From positions 1-64,000 of the forward strand of contig CAWJFY010000011.1 of NCBI GenBank assembly GCA_963842295.1: 64,000 bases of DNA, given 5' to 3'. Positions 42,863 through 51,096 of this stretch are shown here, in pieces. Position numbers and translations under genes: made by a program. This stretch comes from JAJNBA01 sp963842295 (lineage in GTDB: Bacteria > Actinomycetota > UBA4738 > HRBIN12). Numbering within the stretch: position 1 is the first letter of the stretch; every line of letters starts with the position of its first letter. A model generated the notes under the pieces. That model did not search any database and had not been told where the DNA came from. It was given only the letters and a program-made list of their open reading frames with translations.

Positions 42863-43618
42863 TCAGTCGTATCGGCGGATCGCGCGGACGCTGAGCACCA
42901 CCATCAACGCGCCGGCGGCAGCCACGACCGCGAACCCCCTGCCGATCGCGGCCCACTCCAGATCGAAGAGAACGAGCGACCGCAGCGCCTCCATGATGTA
43001 CGTGACCGGATTGAACGTCGCCGCGATCTCCATCGGCCTCGTGAGCAGGTCACGCGGGACGAAGCTTGGGGTCAGGAACAGCAGCGGGAAGAAGATCAAC
43101 CCGGCTGAGTTGGTCGCGGCGGCGCTCCGCGTCTTCAGCCCGATCAACTGCATGAAGCCGGAGAACACGACCGCCCAGGCCGCGGTCAGCAGGATCAGGA
43201 GCACGAAACCGAGCGCGCCGCTGGCGATCGTGATCCCGAAGGGGAGCGCGATCAGCACCATGACCGATGCGATCGCCGCACTCTTCAACGCCTCGGCGAA
43301 GAGGCGGCCGAACACGATGGCGGTCCTCGGGACCGGTGCCGCGCGGAGCTTGTCGAAATACCCGCCCTCGATGTCCTCGACGAGGTAGAGGGCGGCCGTC
43401 CCGAAGGACGCGGCCAGGAGCAACGAGCTCGGCAGCTGGAATGCCGCGTAGTTCTGCCCCGCGAGGAAGGCCGTGCTATCGGACGGGAAGATCCTGGCGG
43501 CCTGCCCCACGTTGACGACGAGGAAGAACAGCGGGATGAACAGCGTCGGGAGCAGCGCCTCCGGCGTACGGAGCGCCTCGCGGATCGAGCGCCCTACGAG
43601 CACCAAGAGCTTGGTCAT
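42863..43618 (-). CDS. ABC-2 transporter permease, copy A
   Basis: 251 residues from ATG 43618, overlapping the ATPase stop by ATGA. Six hydrophobic segments, with an LVVNVGQAARIFPSDSTAFL and EDIEGGYFDKLRAAPVPRTA elbow and TAAWAVVFSGFMQLIGLKTR, give the DrrB-like ABC-2 family (drug or lipid export). The last residues RRYD end at the 5' boundary of the 4.1 kb tandem duplication. Works with the ATPase next door. Confidence 0.9.
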   Translation of the reverse strand: MTKLLVLVGRSIREALRTPEALLPTLFIPLFFLVVNVGQAARIFPSDSTAFLAGQNYAAFQLPSSLLLAASFGTAALYLVEDIEGGYFDKLRAAPVPRTAIVFGRLFAEALKSAAIASVMVLIALPFGITIASGALGFVLLILLTAAWAVVFSGFMQLIGLKTRSAAATNSAGLIFFPLLFLTPSFVPRDLLTRPMEIAATFNPVTYIMEALRSLVLFDLEWAAIGRGFAVVAAAGALMVVLSVRAIRRYD

Positions 43619-44415
43619 GCCTGCACCTCCTGGACCTCGCCCTCGACCCGCTCGCGGGTGCGTCCGGTCGCGTCGAGGAACACCTCGTCGAGCGTCGGTT
43701 CGTACGTCAGCCCTCGCCGGCGCCGCAGGTCGGCCTTCAGCTCGGACGGTGTCCCTTCGCCGACGATCAGGCCGTCGTCGATGATCGCGATCCGATCGCA
43801 CAGCTGGTCGGCTTCCTCGAGGTACTGGGTCGTTAGGAAGATCGTCGTTCCACGCTCGTTGATGCGCCGGAGCTCGTCCCACACGGTCAACCGGCTCGCC
43901 GGGTCGAGGCCCGTCGTCGGCTCGTCGAGGAAGAGCACCTGGGGCTCGTGCACGAGCGCCGACGCGAGGTCGAGCCTGCGCTTCATCCCGCCCGAGTACC
44001 CTTTGATACGCCGGTCCGCGTCCTCCACGAGGTCGACCAGCTCGAGCAGCTGCTGCGCTCGCGCGGCGGCCTGGGTCTGCGACATGCCGAACAGCCGGGC
44101 CTGGAGGATCACCAGCTCCCGACCGGTCTGGCGGATGTCGAGCCCCGCTTCTTGCAGCGCAACGCCGATCCGGGTGCGAGCCTCGTCGGGGTCGGCGGTC
44201 ACGTCGACCCCGGCGACGTGCGCCGAGCCCGACGTGATCGTCATCAGCGTCGTCAGCATCCGGACGGTCGTCGACTTGCCGGCGCCGTTCGGCCCCAGGA
44301 AGCCGAAGACCTCGCCCTCCTGGATGCGCAGGTCTACGCCGCGAACCGCCTCGACGTCGCCACCCCGTCCCGAGTAATGCTTCACGAGCTGCTCAGCTTC
44401 TACGGCCAGGGTCAT
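43615..44415 (-). CDS. ABC transporter ATP-binding protein, copy A
   Basis: 266 residues. Walker A FLGPNGAGKSTTVRMLTTLM, signature GYSGGMKRRLDLASAL, Walker B VLFLDEPTTGLDPASRL, and the late THxxLEEA-type TTQYLEEADQLCDRIAIID. The closing EPTLDEVFLDATGR is the DrrA-type extension. With the permease it forms an ABC-2 exporter, probably for a drug-like or lipid-like compound. ATGA overlaps join it on both sides. Confidence 0.95.
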   Translation of the reverse strand: MTLAVEAEQLVKHYSGRGGDVEAVRGVDLRIQEGEVFGFLGPNGAGKSTTVRMLTTLMTITSGSAHVAGVDVTADPDEARTRIGVALQEAGLDIRQTGRELVILQARLFGMSQTQAAARAQQLLELVDLVEDADRRIKGYSGGMKRRLDLASALVHEPQVLFLDEPTTGLDPASRLTVWDELRRINERGTTIFLTTQYLEEADQLCDRIAIIDDGLIVGEGTPSELKADLRRRRGLTYEPTLDEVFLDATGRTRERVEGEVQEVQA

Positions 44416-44801
44416 GGTCCGGACCCCTCCTGCATCTCCTGCATGTTCTTCACCATGACCGTCTCGGCCGTGATCAACTCCTCGCTGGGGCTGAACGACA
44501 CGAACTCGGTGCCGGGCTCGTTCGTCACTGGGATGTGGCCGGGCGGCGCATAGAAGGCGTCGCCTGCCTCGAATACCTCATCACGGTCGGCGTACCGAGC
44601 GGTCATCTTGCCCTTGATGACGTAGCCCCAATGCGGGCACTGGCAGCGGTCGTCCGGAAGCCCCTTCATGAAGGGCGTCGCGTCGATGTCTTCGACGAGC
44701 GACGTGAAAGTCACGGTGTAACCGTCGAGTTCGTCGCGCAGATCCACGACCGGGCCTGCCTCCTGCCGTTGTGGCGCGCTGTCCCTTGAGACCTTCGGCA
44801 T
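44412..44801 (-). CDS. Cupin-domain protein, copy A
   Basis: 129 residues from ATG 44801 (GGAGGCGAGAG before it). CPHWGYVIKGKMTARYADRD then EVFEAGDAFYAPPGHIPVTN is a cupin barrel, with the His of PHWGYVIKG and of the PPGHIP motif possible metal ligands. Predicted small-molecule or metal binder. First gene of the cupin-ABC operon. Copy B differs at 8 of 129 residues, more than any other gene of the unit. Confidence 0.85.
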   Translation of the reverse strand: MPKVSRDSAPQRQEAGPVVDLRDELDGYTVTFTSLVEDIDATPFMKGLPDDRCQCPHWGYVIKGKMTARYADRDEVFEAGDAFYAPPGHIPVTNEPGTEFVSFSPSEELITAETVMVKNMQEMQEGSGP

Positions 44802-44934
44802 CTCTCTCGCCTCCTTCGTCTGCGTCGTTGCGCAGGCTAGATGCCGAGAGGCTACGCCGTCATGAGGCTTCGGCAGCGAGTGACCTTGGCGCACGCGGCT
44901 GACAGATGTCCGTGGTCGCTCCTAGGGTCGGGGC

Positions 44935-45645
44935 ATGACGAACACACCGATCATCCTGGTTCCTGGGTTCTGGCTCGGTGCGTGGGCGTGGAACGAGGTC
45001 GCCGCCACGCTGCGTGCCGACGGCCACGACGTCACCGCGCTCACGCTTCCCGGTCTCGAGTCGGCTGACGCCGACCGGTCCTCGATCACCCTGTCCGACC
45101 ACGTCGACGCGATCGCAGACGCGGTCGAAGCGACCGGCCGACCCGTCGTGCTCGCCGTGCACAGCGGCACCGGGTTCTCCGGCTACGTCGCGAGCGATCG
45201 GGTCCCCGAGCAGATCGCGGCGATGGTCTACGTCGATACCGCGCCGGGCATCCCGCCCCTCGACCCCGACTTCGACGGCGCCGAGAAGCCGATGTCCTGG
45301 GAGGAGATCTCGGCGGAGGAGAACCTCGAGGGGCTCAGCGAGGAGCAGCTCGAGACGTTCCGGCAGCGGGCGGTCCCGGAGCCGGGCGGGGTCCTGCGCG
45401 ACGGCGCCGAGCTCACGAACGACGCGCGGCTCGACATCCCGAGCACCCTCATCTGCACCGGGTACTCGTCCCAGGAGTACAAGGAGGCGATGAACGAGGG
45501 CTACGCCTGGCTCGCCGGCCTCAAGGAGGTGCGCAACATCACCTGGGTCGACCTGCCGACGAGCCACTGGCCGATGTGGTCGCGACCGAAGGAGCTCGCC
45601 GAGATCATCGGCGATGTCGCGAAGGCGCACGCCACCGACGACTGA
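44935..45645 (+). CDS. Alpha/beta hydrolase, copy A
   Basis: 236 residues. IILVPGFWLGAWAWNEVAAT (oxyanion region) and VVLAVHSGTGFSGYVASDRV with Ser in HSGTG as nucleophile, a late Asp in LICTGYSSQEYKE region and the His near PTSHWPMWSRPKEL give an EstX/MenH-like hydrolase. Its substrate is unknown. It is divergent from the cupin gene with 133 bases between, where the promoters must lie. It differs from copy B at 6 of 236 residues. Confidence 0.85.
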   Translation: MTNTPIILVPGFWLGAWAWNEVAATLRADGHDVTALTLPGLESADADRSSITLSDHVDAIADAVEATGRPVVLAVHSGTGFSGYVASDRVPEQIAAMVYVDTAPGIPPLDPDFDGAEKPMSWEEISAEENLEGLSEEQLETFRQRAVPEPGGVLRDGAELTNDARLDIPSTLICTGYSSQEYKEAMNEGYAWLAGLKEVRNITWVDLPTSHWPMWSRPKELAEIIGDVAKAHATDD

Positions 45646-45655
45646 TCCAACGCGC

Positions 45656-46447
45656 GTGACGGAGGAGCCGGTCGTGGGGTTCGATGACCTGATGCGGGAC
45701 CGCAGCGCCGCGCAGTACGCGGACTTCGTGCTCCCCACGATCGGTCCTGGTGACCGGGTCCTCGACGTGGGCTGTGGGCCCGGTTCGATCACCCTGGGCC
45801 TCGCGCAGACCGCCGGGCACGTGACCGGGATCGACGTCGACGATGCGGAGTTCCAGGATGCGCGCGCGTACGCGGCTGGTCGCGGTATCGACAACATCGA
45901 GTTCCGCGAAGGCAGCATCTACGACCTGGGCGTCCCGGAGAGGTCGATCGACGTCTGCACGCTCTTCTCGATGCTGGAGACACTCGATGACCCACTCGCG
46001 GGCCTCGCAGAGGTCCGTCGGGTACTGAAGCCCGGCGGCGTCATCGGTGCGTCGTCGATCGAGTACGGGGGGCTGATCCTCCACGGTCCGGACGAACCGC
46101 TGTTGCGCCGCTTCTACGAGCTTCGACTCGCGCTGTGGGAGGCGCAAGGCGACGTCCATCCCTACCGCGGTCGAGAGCTCCGCGGTCTCCTCGTCGCGGC
46201 GGGGTTCTCGCAGGCCGAGGCCTCCACCACGTACTTCAACTACGGAACCGAGGAACGCGTCCGGACGTTCGGCCTCGGTCGCGCCGCGGATTGCCGGGAC
46301 GAGTGGTTCGTGGACGGACTGACCCAACAGGGACTCGCCGACACGGATGAGATCGACACGCTGGAGCATGCCTGGCTCCGGTGGGCGGAGGGATCCGACT
46401 CCTTCGCCGCTTTCGCCTGGGGTCGAGCGACCGCGCGGAAGCCCTGA
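45656..46447 (+). CDS. Class I SAM methyltransferase, copy A
   Basis: 263 residues from GTG 45656 (an ATG at 45614 overlaps the hydrolase by 32 bases). Motif I LDVGCGPGSITLGLAQTAGH, motif II VTGIDVDDAEFQDARAYAAG, motif III-like VCTLFSMLETLDDPLAGLAE and VLKPGGVIGASSIEYGG. UbiE/COQ5-like small-molecule methyltransferase. Very likely co-transcribed with the hydrolase (10 bases gap). Confidence 0.85.
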   Translation: MTEEPVVGFDDLMRDRSAAQYADFVLPTIGPGDRVLDVGCGPGSITLGLAQTAGHVTGIDVDDAEFQDARAYAAGRGIDNIEFREGSIYDLGVPERSIDVCTLFSMLETLDDPLAGLAEVRRVLKPGGVIGASSIEYGGLILHGPDEPLLRRFYELRLALWEAQGDVHPYRGRELRGLLVAAGFSQAEASTTYFNYGTEERVRTFGLGRAADCRDEWFVDGLTQQGLADTDEIDTLEHAWLRWAEGSDSFAAFAWGRATARKP

Positions 46448-46448
46448 C

Positions 46449-46997
46449 ATGCCGGACGGACCCCAGATGTCGGCAACGATCCGAGCCGCGTACAGCACGT
46501 GGCCCTCGTACAACTCGCGCTTCCGCGATGCCGTCGCGGGGATGGCCGATGAGCAGCTGGCGATCCAGCCGACGCCGGAGCGATGGCCGCTCTGGGCGAG
46601 CGTCGGGCACATGGCCTGTCAGCGGGTGTTCTGGCTCTGTGACTTCGCCGGCGAGCCCGGGGCCGAGACCACTCCGTTCACGAACGCTGGGTACGACTGT
46701 CCCGGCGACGACGACCTCGAACACGTGCTCAGTGGCGAAGCGCTCGCCGAAGCACTCGACTCGACGTTCCGCATCATCCAGGGCTTCCTCGACCGATGGA
46801 CGATCGACGACCTCGAGGAGGAGCTTCGTCGCCCCGAGTGGGACGACTCCTGGGTCCACACCCGCGGCTGGGTGATCCAGCGGGTCTTCACGCATGACGT
46901 CTGGCATGCGGCCGAGATGAACGAGTCCCTCGGGAACGCCGGGCTGCCGCAGATCGACCTCTGGGGCAGTCGTATCGGCGGATCGAGCGGACGCTGA
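46449..46997 (+). CDS. DinB-fold protein, copy A, fused at the duplication junction
   Basis: 182 residues. The DinB fold is shown by YSTWPSYNSRFRDAVAGMAD, LWASVGHMACQRVFWLCDF and RVFTHDVWHAAEMNESLGNA with His ligands. Copy B ends LWG and stops; this copy continues SRIGGSSGR for nine residues of junction sequence because its stop codon was lost when the second unit was inserted. One base separates its start from the methyltransferase stop. Confidence 0.85.
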   Translation: MPDGPQMSATIRAAYSTWPSYNSRFRDAVAGMADEQLAIQPTPERWPLWASVGHMACQRVFWLCDFAGEPGAETTPFTNAGYDCPGDDDLEHVLSGEALAEALDSTFRIIQGFLDRWTIDDLEEELRRPEWDDSWVHTRGWVIQRVFTHDVWHAAEMNESLGNAGLPQIDLWGSRIGGSSGR

Positions 46998-47720
46998 GCA
47001 CGACCATCAACGCGCCGGCGGCAGCCACGACCGCGAACCCCCTGCCGATCGCGGCCCACTCCAGATCGAAGAGAACGAGCGACCGCAGCGCCTCCATGAT
47101 GTACGTGACCGGATTGAACGTCGCCGCGATCTCCATCGGCCTCGTGAGCAGGTCGCGCGGGACGAAGCTCGGGGTCAGGAACAGCAGCGGGAAGAAGATC
47201 AACCCGGCTGAGTTGGTCGCGGCGGCGCTCCGCGTCTTCAGCCCGATCAGCTGCATGAAGCCGGAGAACACGACCGCCCAGGCCGCGGTCAGCAGGATCA
47301 GGAGCACGAAGCCGAGCGGGCCGCTGGCGATCGTGATCCCGAAGGGGAGCGCGATCAGCACCATGACCGATGCGATCGCCGCACTCTTCAACGCCTCGGC
47401 GAAGAGGCGGCCGAAGACGATGGCGGTCCTCGGGACCGGTGCCGCGCGGAGCTTGTCGAAATACCCGCCCTCGATGTCCTCGACGAGGTAGAGGGCGGCC
47501 GTCCCGAAGGACGCGGCCAGGAGCAACGAGCTCGGCAGCTGGAAGCCGCGTAGTTCTGCCCCGCGAGGAAGGCCGTGCTATCGGACGGGAAGATCCTGGC
47601 GGCCTGCCCCACGTTGACGACGAGGAAGAACAGCGGGATGAACAGCGTCGGGAGCAGCGCCTCCGGCGTACGGAGCGCCTCGCGGATCGAGCGCCCGACG
47701 AGCACCAAGAGCTTGGTCAT
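46967..47720 (-). pseudogene. ABC-2 permease copy B, broken
   Basis: Same start (ATG 47720) and sequence as copy A until one base is missing after 47544, which shifts the frame at the GQNYAAFQ helix (reads AASSCRARCSW). In addition the stop codon was lost at the duplication junction, so a restored frame would run into the antisense of the DinB gene of copy A to 46888. The protein cannot be functional as read. Confidence 0.85.
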
Positions 47721-48517
47721 GCCTGCACCTCCTGGACCTCGCCCTCGACCCGCTCGCGCGTGCGTCCGGTCGCGTCGAGGAACACCTCGTCGAGCGTCGG
47801 TTCGTAGGTCAGCCCTCGCCGGCGCCGCAAGTCGGCCTTCAGCTCGGACGGTGTCCCTTCGCCGACGATCAGGCCGTCGTCGATGATCGCGATCCGGTCG
47901 CACAGCTGGTCGGCCTCTTCGAGGTACTGGGTGGTCAGGAAGATCGTCGTTCCGCGCTCGTTGATACGCCGGAGCTCGTCCCACACGGTCAACCGGCTCG
48001 CCGGGTCGAGGCCGGTCGTCGGCTCGTCGAGGAAGAGCACCTGGGGCTCGTGCACGAGCGCCGACGCGAGGTCGAGCCTGCGCTTCATCCCGCCGGAGTA
48101 CCCCTTGATACGCCGGTCCGCGTCCTCCACGAGGTCGACCAGCTCGAGCAGTTCCTGCGCTCGCGCGGCGGCCTGGGTCTGCGACATGCCGAACAGCCGG
48201 GCCTGGAGGATCACCAGCTCCCGGCCGGTCTGGCGGATGTCGAGCCCCGCTTCCTGCAGCGCAACGCCGATCCGGGTGCGCGCCTCGTCGGGGTCGGCGG
48301 TCACGTCGACCCCGGCGACGCGCGCCGAGCCCGACGTGATCGTCATCAGCGTCGTGAGCATCCGGACGGTCGTCGACTTGCCGGCGCCGTTCGGCCCCAG
48401 GAAGCCGAAGACCTCGCCCTCCTGGATCCGCAGGTCTACGCCGCGAACCGCCTCGACGTCGCCACCCCGTCCCGAGTAATGCTTCACGAGCTGCTCAGCT
48501 TCCACGGCAAGGGTCAT
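47717..48517 (-). CDS. ABC transporter ATP-binding protein, copy B
   Basis: 266 residues with the same Walker A, signature and Walker B as copy A; I count two residue differences (SAHVAG to SARVAG, AQQLLEL to AQELLEL). It is intact while its permease partner is broken, so it may pair with copy A permease or be unused. Joined to both neighbours by ATGA overlaps. Confidence 0.95.
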   Translation of the reverse strand: MTLAVEAEQLVKHYSGRGGDVEAVRGVDLRIQEGEVFGFLGPNGAGKSTTVRMLTTLMTITSGSARVAGVDVTADPDEARTRIGVALQEAGLDIRQTGRELVILQARLFGMSQTQAAARAQELLELVDLVEDADRRIKGYSGGMKRRLDLASALVHEPQVLFLDEPTTGLDPASRLTVWDELRRINERGTTIFLTTQYLEEADQLCDRIAIIDDGLIVGEGTPSELKADLRRRRGLTYEPTLDEVFLDATGRTRERVEGEVQEVQA

Positions 48518-48903
48518 GGTCCGGACCGCTCCTGCATCTCCTGCATGTTCTTCACCATGACCGTCTCGGCCGTGCGCAGCTCCTCGCTGGGGCTGAACGA
48601 CACGAACTCGGTGCTGGGCTCGTTCGTCACTGGGACATGGCCGGGCGGCGCATAGAAGGCGTCGCCTGCCTCGAAAGCCTCATCACGGTCGGCGTACCGA
48701 GCGGTCATCTTGCCCTTGATGACGTAGCCCCAATGCGGGCACTGGCAGCGGTCGTCCGGAAGCCCCTTCATGAAGAGCGTCGCGTCGATGTCTTCGACGA
48801 GCGACGTGAGCGTCACGGTGTAACCGTCGAGTTCGTCGCGCAGATCCACGACGGGGCCAGCCTCCTGCCGTTGTGGCGCGCTGTCGCTTGAGACCTTCGG
48901 CAT
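48514..48903 (-). CDS. Cupin-domain protein, copy B
   Basis: 129 residues. Eight differences from copy A (for example R6S, F32L, P43L, V76A, I110R, G126R by alignment), including positions at the edge of the barrel, so its ligand may differ. GGAGGCGAGAGGG precedes the ATG. First gene of the copy B operon. Confidence 0.85.
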   Translation of the reverse strand: MPKVSSDSAPQRQEAGPVVDLRDELDGYTVTLTSLVEDIDATLFMKGLPDDRCQCPHWGYVIKGKMTARYADRDEAFEAGDAFYAPPGHVPVTNEPSTEFVSFSPSEELRTAETVMVKNMQEMQERSGP

Positions 48904-49036
48904 CCCTCTCGCCTCCTTCGTCTGCGTCGTTGCGCAGGCTAGATGCCGAGAGGTTACGCCGTCATGAAGTTTCGGCAGCGAGTGACTTTGGCGCACGCGG
49001 CTGACAGATGTCCGTGGTCGCTCCTAGGGTCGGGGC

Positions 49037-49747
49037 ATGACGAACACACCGATCATCCTGGTTCCTGGGTTCTGGCTCGGTTCGTGGGCGTGGAACGAGG
49101 TCGCCGCCACCCTGCGTGCCGACGGCCACGACGTCACCGCGCTCACGCTTCCCGGTCTCGAGTCGGCTGACGCCGACCGGTCCTCGATCAACCTGTCCGA
49201 CCACGTCGACGCGATCGCAGACGCGGTCGAAGCGACCGGCCGACCCGTCGTGCTCGCCGTGCACAGCGGAACCGGGTTCTCCGGCTACGTTGCGAGCGAT
49301 CGGGTCCCGGAGCGGATCGCGGCGATGGTCTACGTCGACACCGCGCCGGGCATCCCGCCCCTCGACCCCGACTTCGACGGCGCCGAGAAGCCGATGTCCT
49401 GGGAGGAGATCTCGGCGGAGGAGAACCTCGACGGGCTCGGCGAGGAGCAGCTCGAGACGTTCCGGCAACGGGCGGTCCCGGAGCCGGGCGGGGTCCTGCG
49501 CGACGGCGCCGAGCTCACGAACGACGCGCGGCTCGACATCCCGAGCACCCTCATCTGCACCGGGTACTCGTCCCAGGAGTACAAGGAGGCGATGAACGAG
49601 GGCTACGCCTGGCTCGCCGGCCTCAAGGAGGTGCGCAACATCACCTGGATCGACCTGCCGACGAGCCACTGGCCGATGTGGTCGCGACCGAAGGAGCTCG
49701 CCGAGATCATCGGCGATGTCGCGAAGGCGCACGCCACCGACGACTGA
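49037..49747 (+). CDS. Alpha/beta hydrolase, copy B
   Basis: 236 residues with the same nucleophile motif VHSGTG as copy A and six differences (LGSWAWNE, SSINLSD, VPERIAAM, NLDGLGEEQ which counts twice, NITWIDL). Function as for copy A. Divergent from cupin copy B. Confidence 0.85.
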   Translation: MTNTPIILVPGFWLGSWAWNEVAATLRADGHDVTALTLPGLESADADRSSINLSDHVDAIADAVEATGRPVVLAVHSGTGFSGYVASDRVPERIAAMVYVDTAPGIPPLDPDFDGAEKPMSWEEISAEENLDGLGEEQLETFRQRAVPEPGGVLRDGAELTNDARLDIPSTLICTGYSSQEYKEAMNEGYAWLAGLKEVRNITWIDLPTSHWPMWSRPKELAEIIGDVAKAHATDD

Positions 49748-49757
49748 TCCAAAGCGC

Positions 49758-50549
49758 GTGACGGAGGAGCCGGTCGTGGGGTTCGATGACCTGATGCGGG
49801 ACCGCAGCGCCGCGCAGTACGCGGACTTCGTGCTCCCTACGATCGGTCCTGGTGACCGGGTCCTCGACGTGGGCTGTGGGCCAGGTTCGATCACCCTGGG
49901 CCTCGCGCAGACCGCCGGGCACGTGACCGGGATCGACGTCGACGATGCGGAGTTCCAGGATGCGCGCGCGTACGCGGCTGGTCGCGGTATCGACAACATC
50001 GAGTTCCTCGAAGGCAGCATCTACGACCTGGGCGTCCCGGAGAGGTCGATCGACGTCTGCACGCTCTTCTCGATGCTGGAGACACTCGATGACCCACTCG
50101 CGGGCCTCGCAGAGGTCCGTCGGGTACTGAAGCCCGGCGGCGTCATCGGTGCGTCGTCGATCGAGTACGGGGGGCTGATCCTCCACGGTCCGGACGAACC
50201 GCTGTTGCGCCGCTTCTACGAGCTTCGACTCGCGCTGTGGGAGGCGCAAGGCGACGTCCATCCCTACCGCGGCCGGGAGCTCCGCGGTCTCCTCGTCGCG
50301 GCGGGGTTCTCGCAGGCCGAGGCATCCACCACGTACTTCAACTACGGAACCGAGGAACGCGTCCGGACGTTCGGCCTCGGTCGCGCCGCGGATTGCCGGG
50401 ACGAGTGGTTCGTGGACGGACTGACCCAACGGGGACTCGCCGACACGGATGAGATCGACACGCTGGAGCATGCCTGGCTCCGGTGGGCGGAGGGATCCGA
50501 CTCCTTCGCCGCTTTCGCCTGGGGTCGAGCGACCGCGCGGAAGCCCTGA
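49758..50549 (+). CDS. Class I SAM methyltransferase, copy B
   Basis: 263 residues from GTG 49758, two differences from copy A (EFLEGSIY for EFREGSIY; TQRGLAD for TQQGLAD). All SAM motifs are kept. Coupled to the DinB gene downstream. Confidence 0.85.
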   Translation: MTEEPVVGFDDLMRDRSAAQYADFVLPTIGPGDRVLDVGCGPGSITLGLAQTAGHVTGIDVDDAEFQDARAYAAGRGIDNIEFLEGSIYDLGVPERSIDVCTLFSMLETLDDPLAGLAEVRRVLKPGGVIGASSIEYGGLILHGPDEPLLRRFYELRLALWEAQGDVHPYRGRELRGLLVAAGFSQAEASTTYFNYGTEERVRTFGLGRAADCRDEWFVDGLTQRGLADTDEIDTLEHAWLRWAEGSDSFAAFAWGRATARKP

Positions 50550-50550
50550 C

Positions 50551-51072
50551 ATGCCGGACGGACCCCAGATGTCGGCAACGATCCGAGCCGCGTACAGCAC
50601 GTGGCCCTCGTACAACTCGCGCTTCCGCGATGCCGTCGCGGGGATGGCCGATGAGCACCTGGCGATCCAGCCGACGCCGGAGCGATGGCCGCTCTGGGCG
50701 AGCGTCGGGCACATGGCCTGTCAGCGGGTGTTCTGGCTCTGTGACTTCGCCGGCGAGCCCGGGGCCGAGACCACTCCGTTCACGAACGCTGGGTACGACT
50801 GTCCCGGCGACGACGACCTCGAACACGTGCTCAGTGGCGAAGCGCTCGCCGAAGCACTCGACTCGACGTTCCGCATCATCCAGGGCTTCCTCGACCGATG
50901 GACGATCGACGACCTCGAGGAGGAGCTTCGTCGCCCCGAGTGGGACGACTCCTGGGTCCACACCCGCGGCTGGGTGATCCAGCGGGTCTTCACGCATGAC
51001 GTCTGGCATGCGGCCGAGATGAACGAGTCCCTCGGGAACGCCGGGCTGCCACATATCGACCTCTGGGGCTGA
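50551..51072 (+). CDS. DinB-fold protein, copy B
   Basis: 173 residues and the normal stop after LPHIDLWG. Two differences from copy A (DEHLAI, LPHID). Retains the His pattern for a metal site. This shows where the copy A gene would normally end. Confidence 0.85.
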   Translation: MPDGPQMSATIRAAYSTWPSYNSRFRDAVAGMADEHLAIQPTPERWPLWASVGHMACQRVFWLCDFAGEPGAETTPFTNAGYDCPGDDDLEHVLSGEALAEALDSTFRIIQGFLDRWTIDDLEEELRRPEWDDSWVHTRGWVIQRVFTHDVWHAAEMNESLGNAGLPHIDLWG

Positions 51073-51096
51073 GGGATGCGTCGCAGCTCGAGACCG

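Larger units (their letters stand above)
42864..46966. repeat. Tandem duplication unit, copy A (4103 bases)
   Basis: From the last bases of the permease stop codon to one base short of the DinB stop. The same order of sequence recurs at 46967-51068. The unit carries cupin, ABC ATPase, permease on the minus strand and hydrolase, methyltransferase, DinB on the plus strand. The junction between the copies has only a 1-base overlap (C). Confidence 0.9.
46967..51068. repeat. Tandem duplication unit, copy B (4102 bases)
   Basis: Head-to-tail second copy of 42864-46966, with scattered base substitutions and one missing base near 47544. The substitutions are spread over all genes, which argues for an old duplication, not an assembly error. 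Confidence 0.9.

Noticed and set aside
42843..42956. Longer N-terminus for the second MerR-like cyclase
   Set aside because: Upstream in-frame residues are an alternative-frame reading of the permease end; ATG 42842 fits the paralogues.
42864..51068. Duplication as an assembly artefact
   Set aside because: Substitutions are spread through both copies, with six to eight residue changes in some pairs, which a collapsed or repeated contig end would not give.
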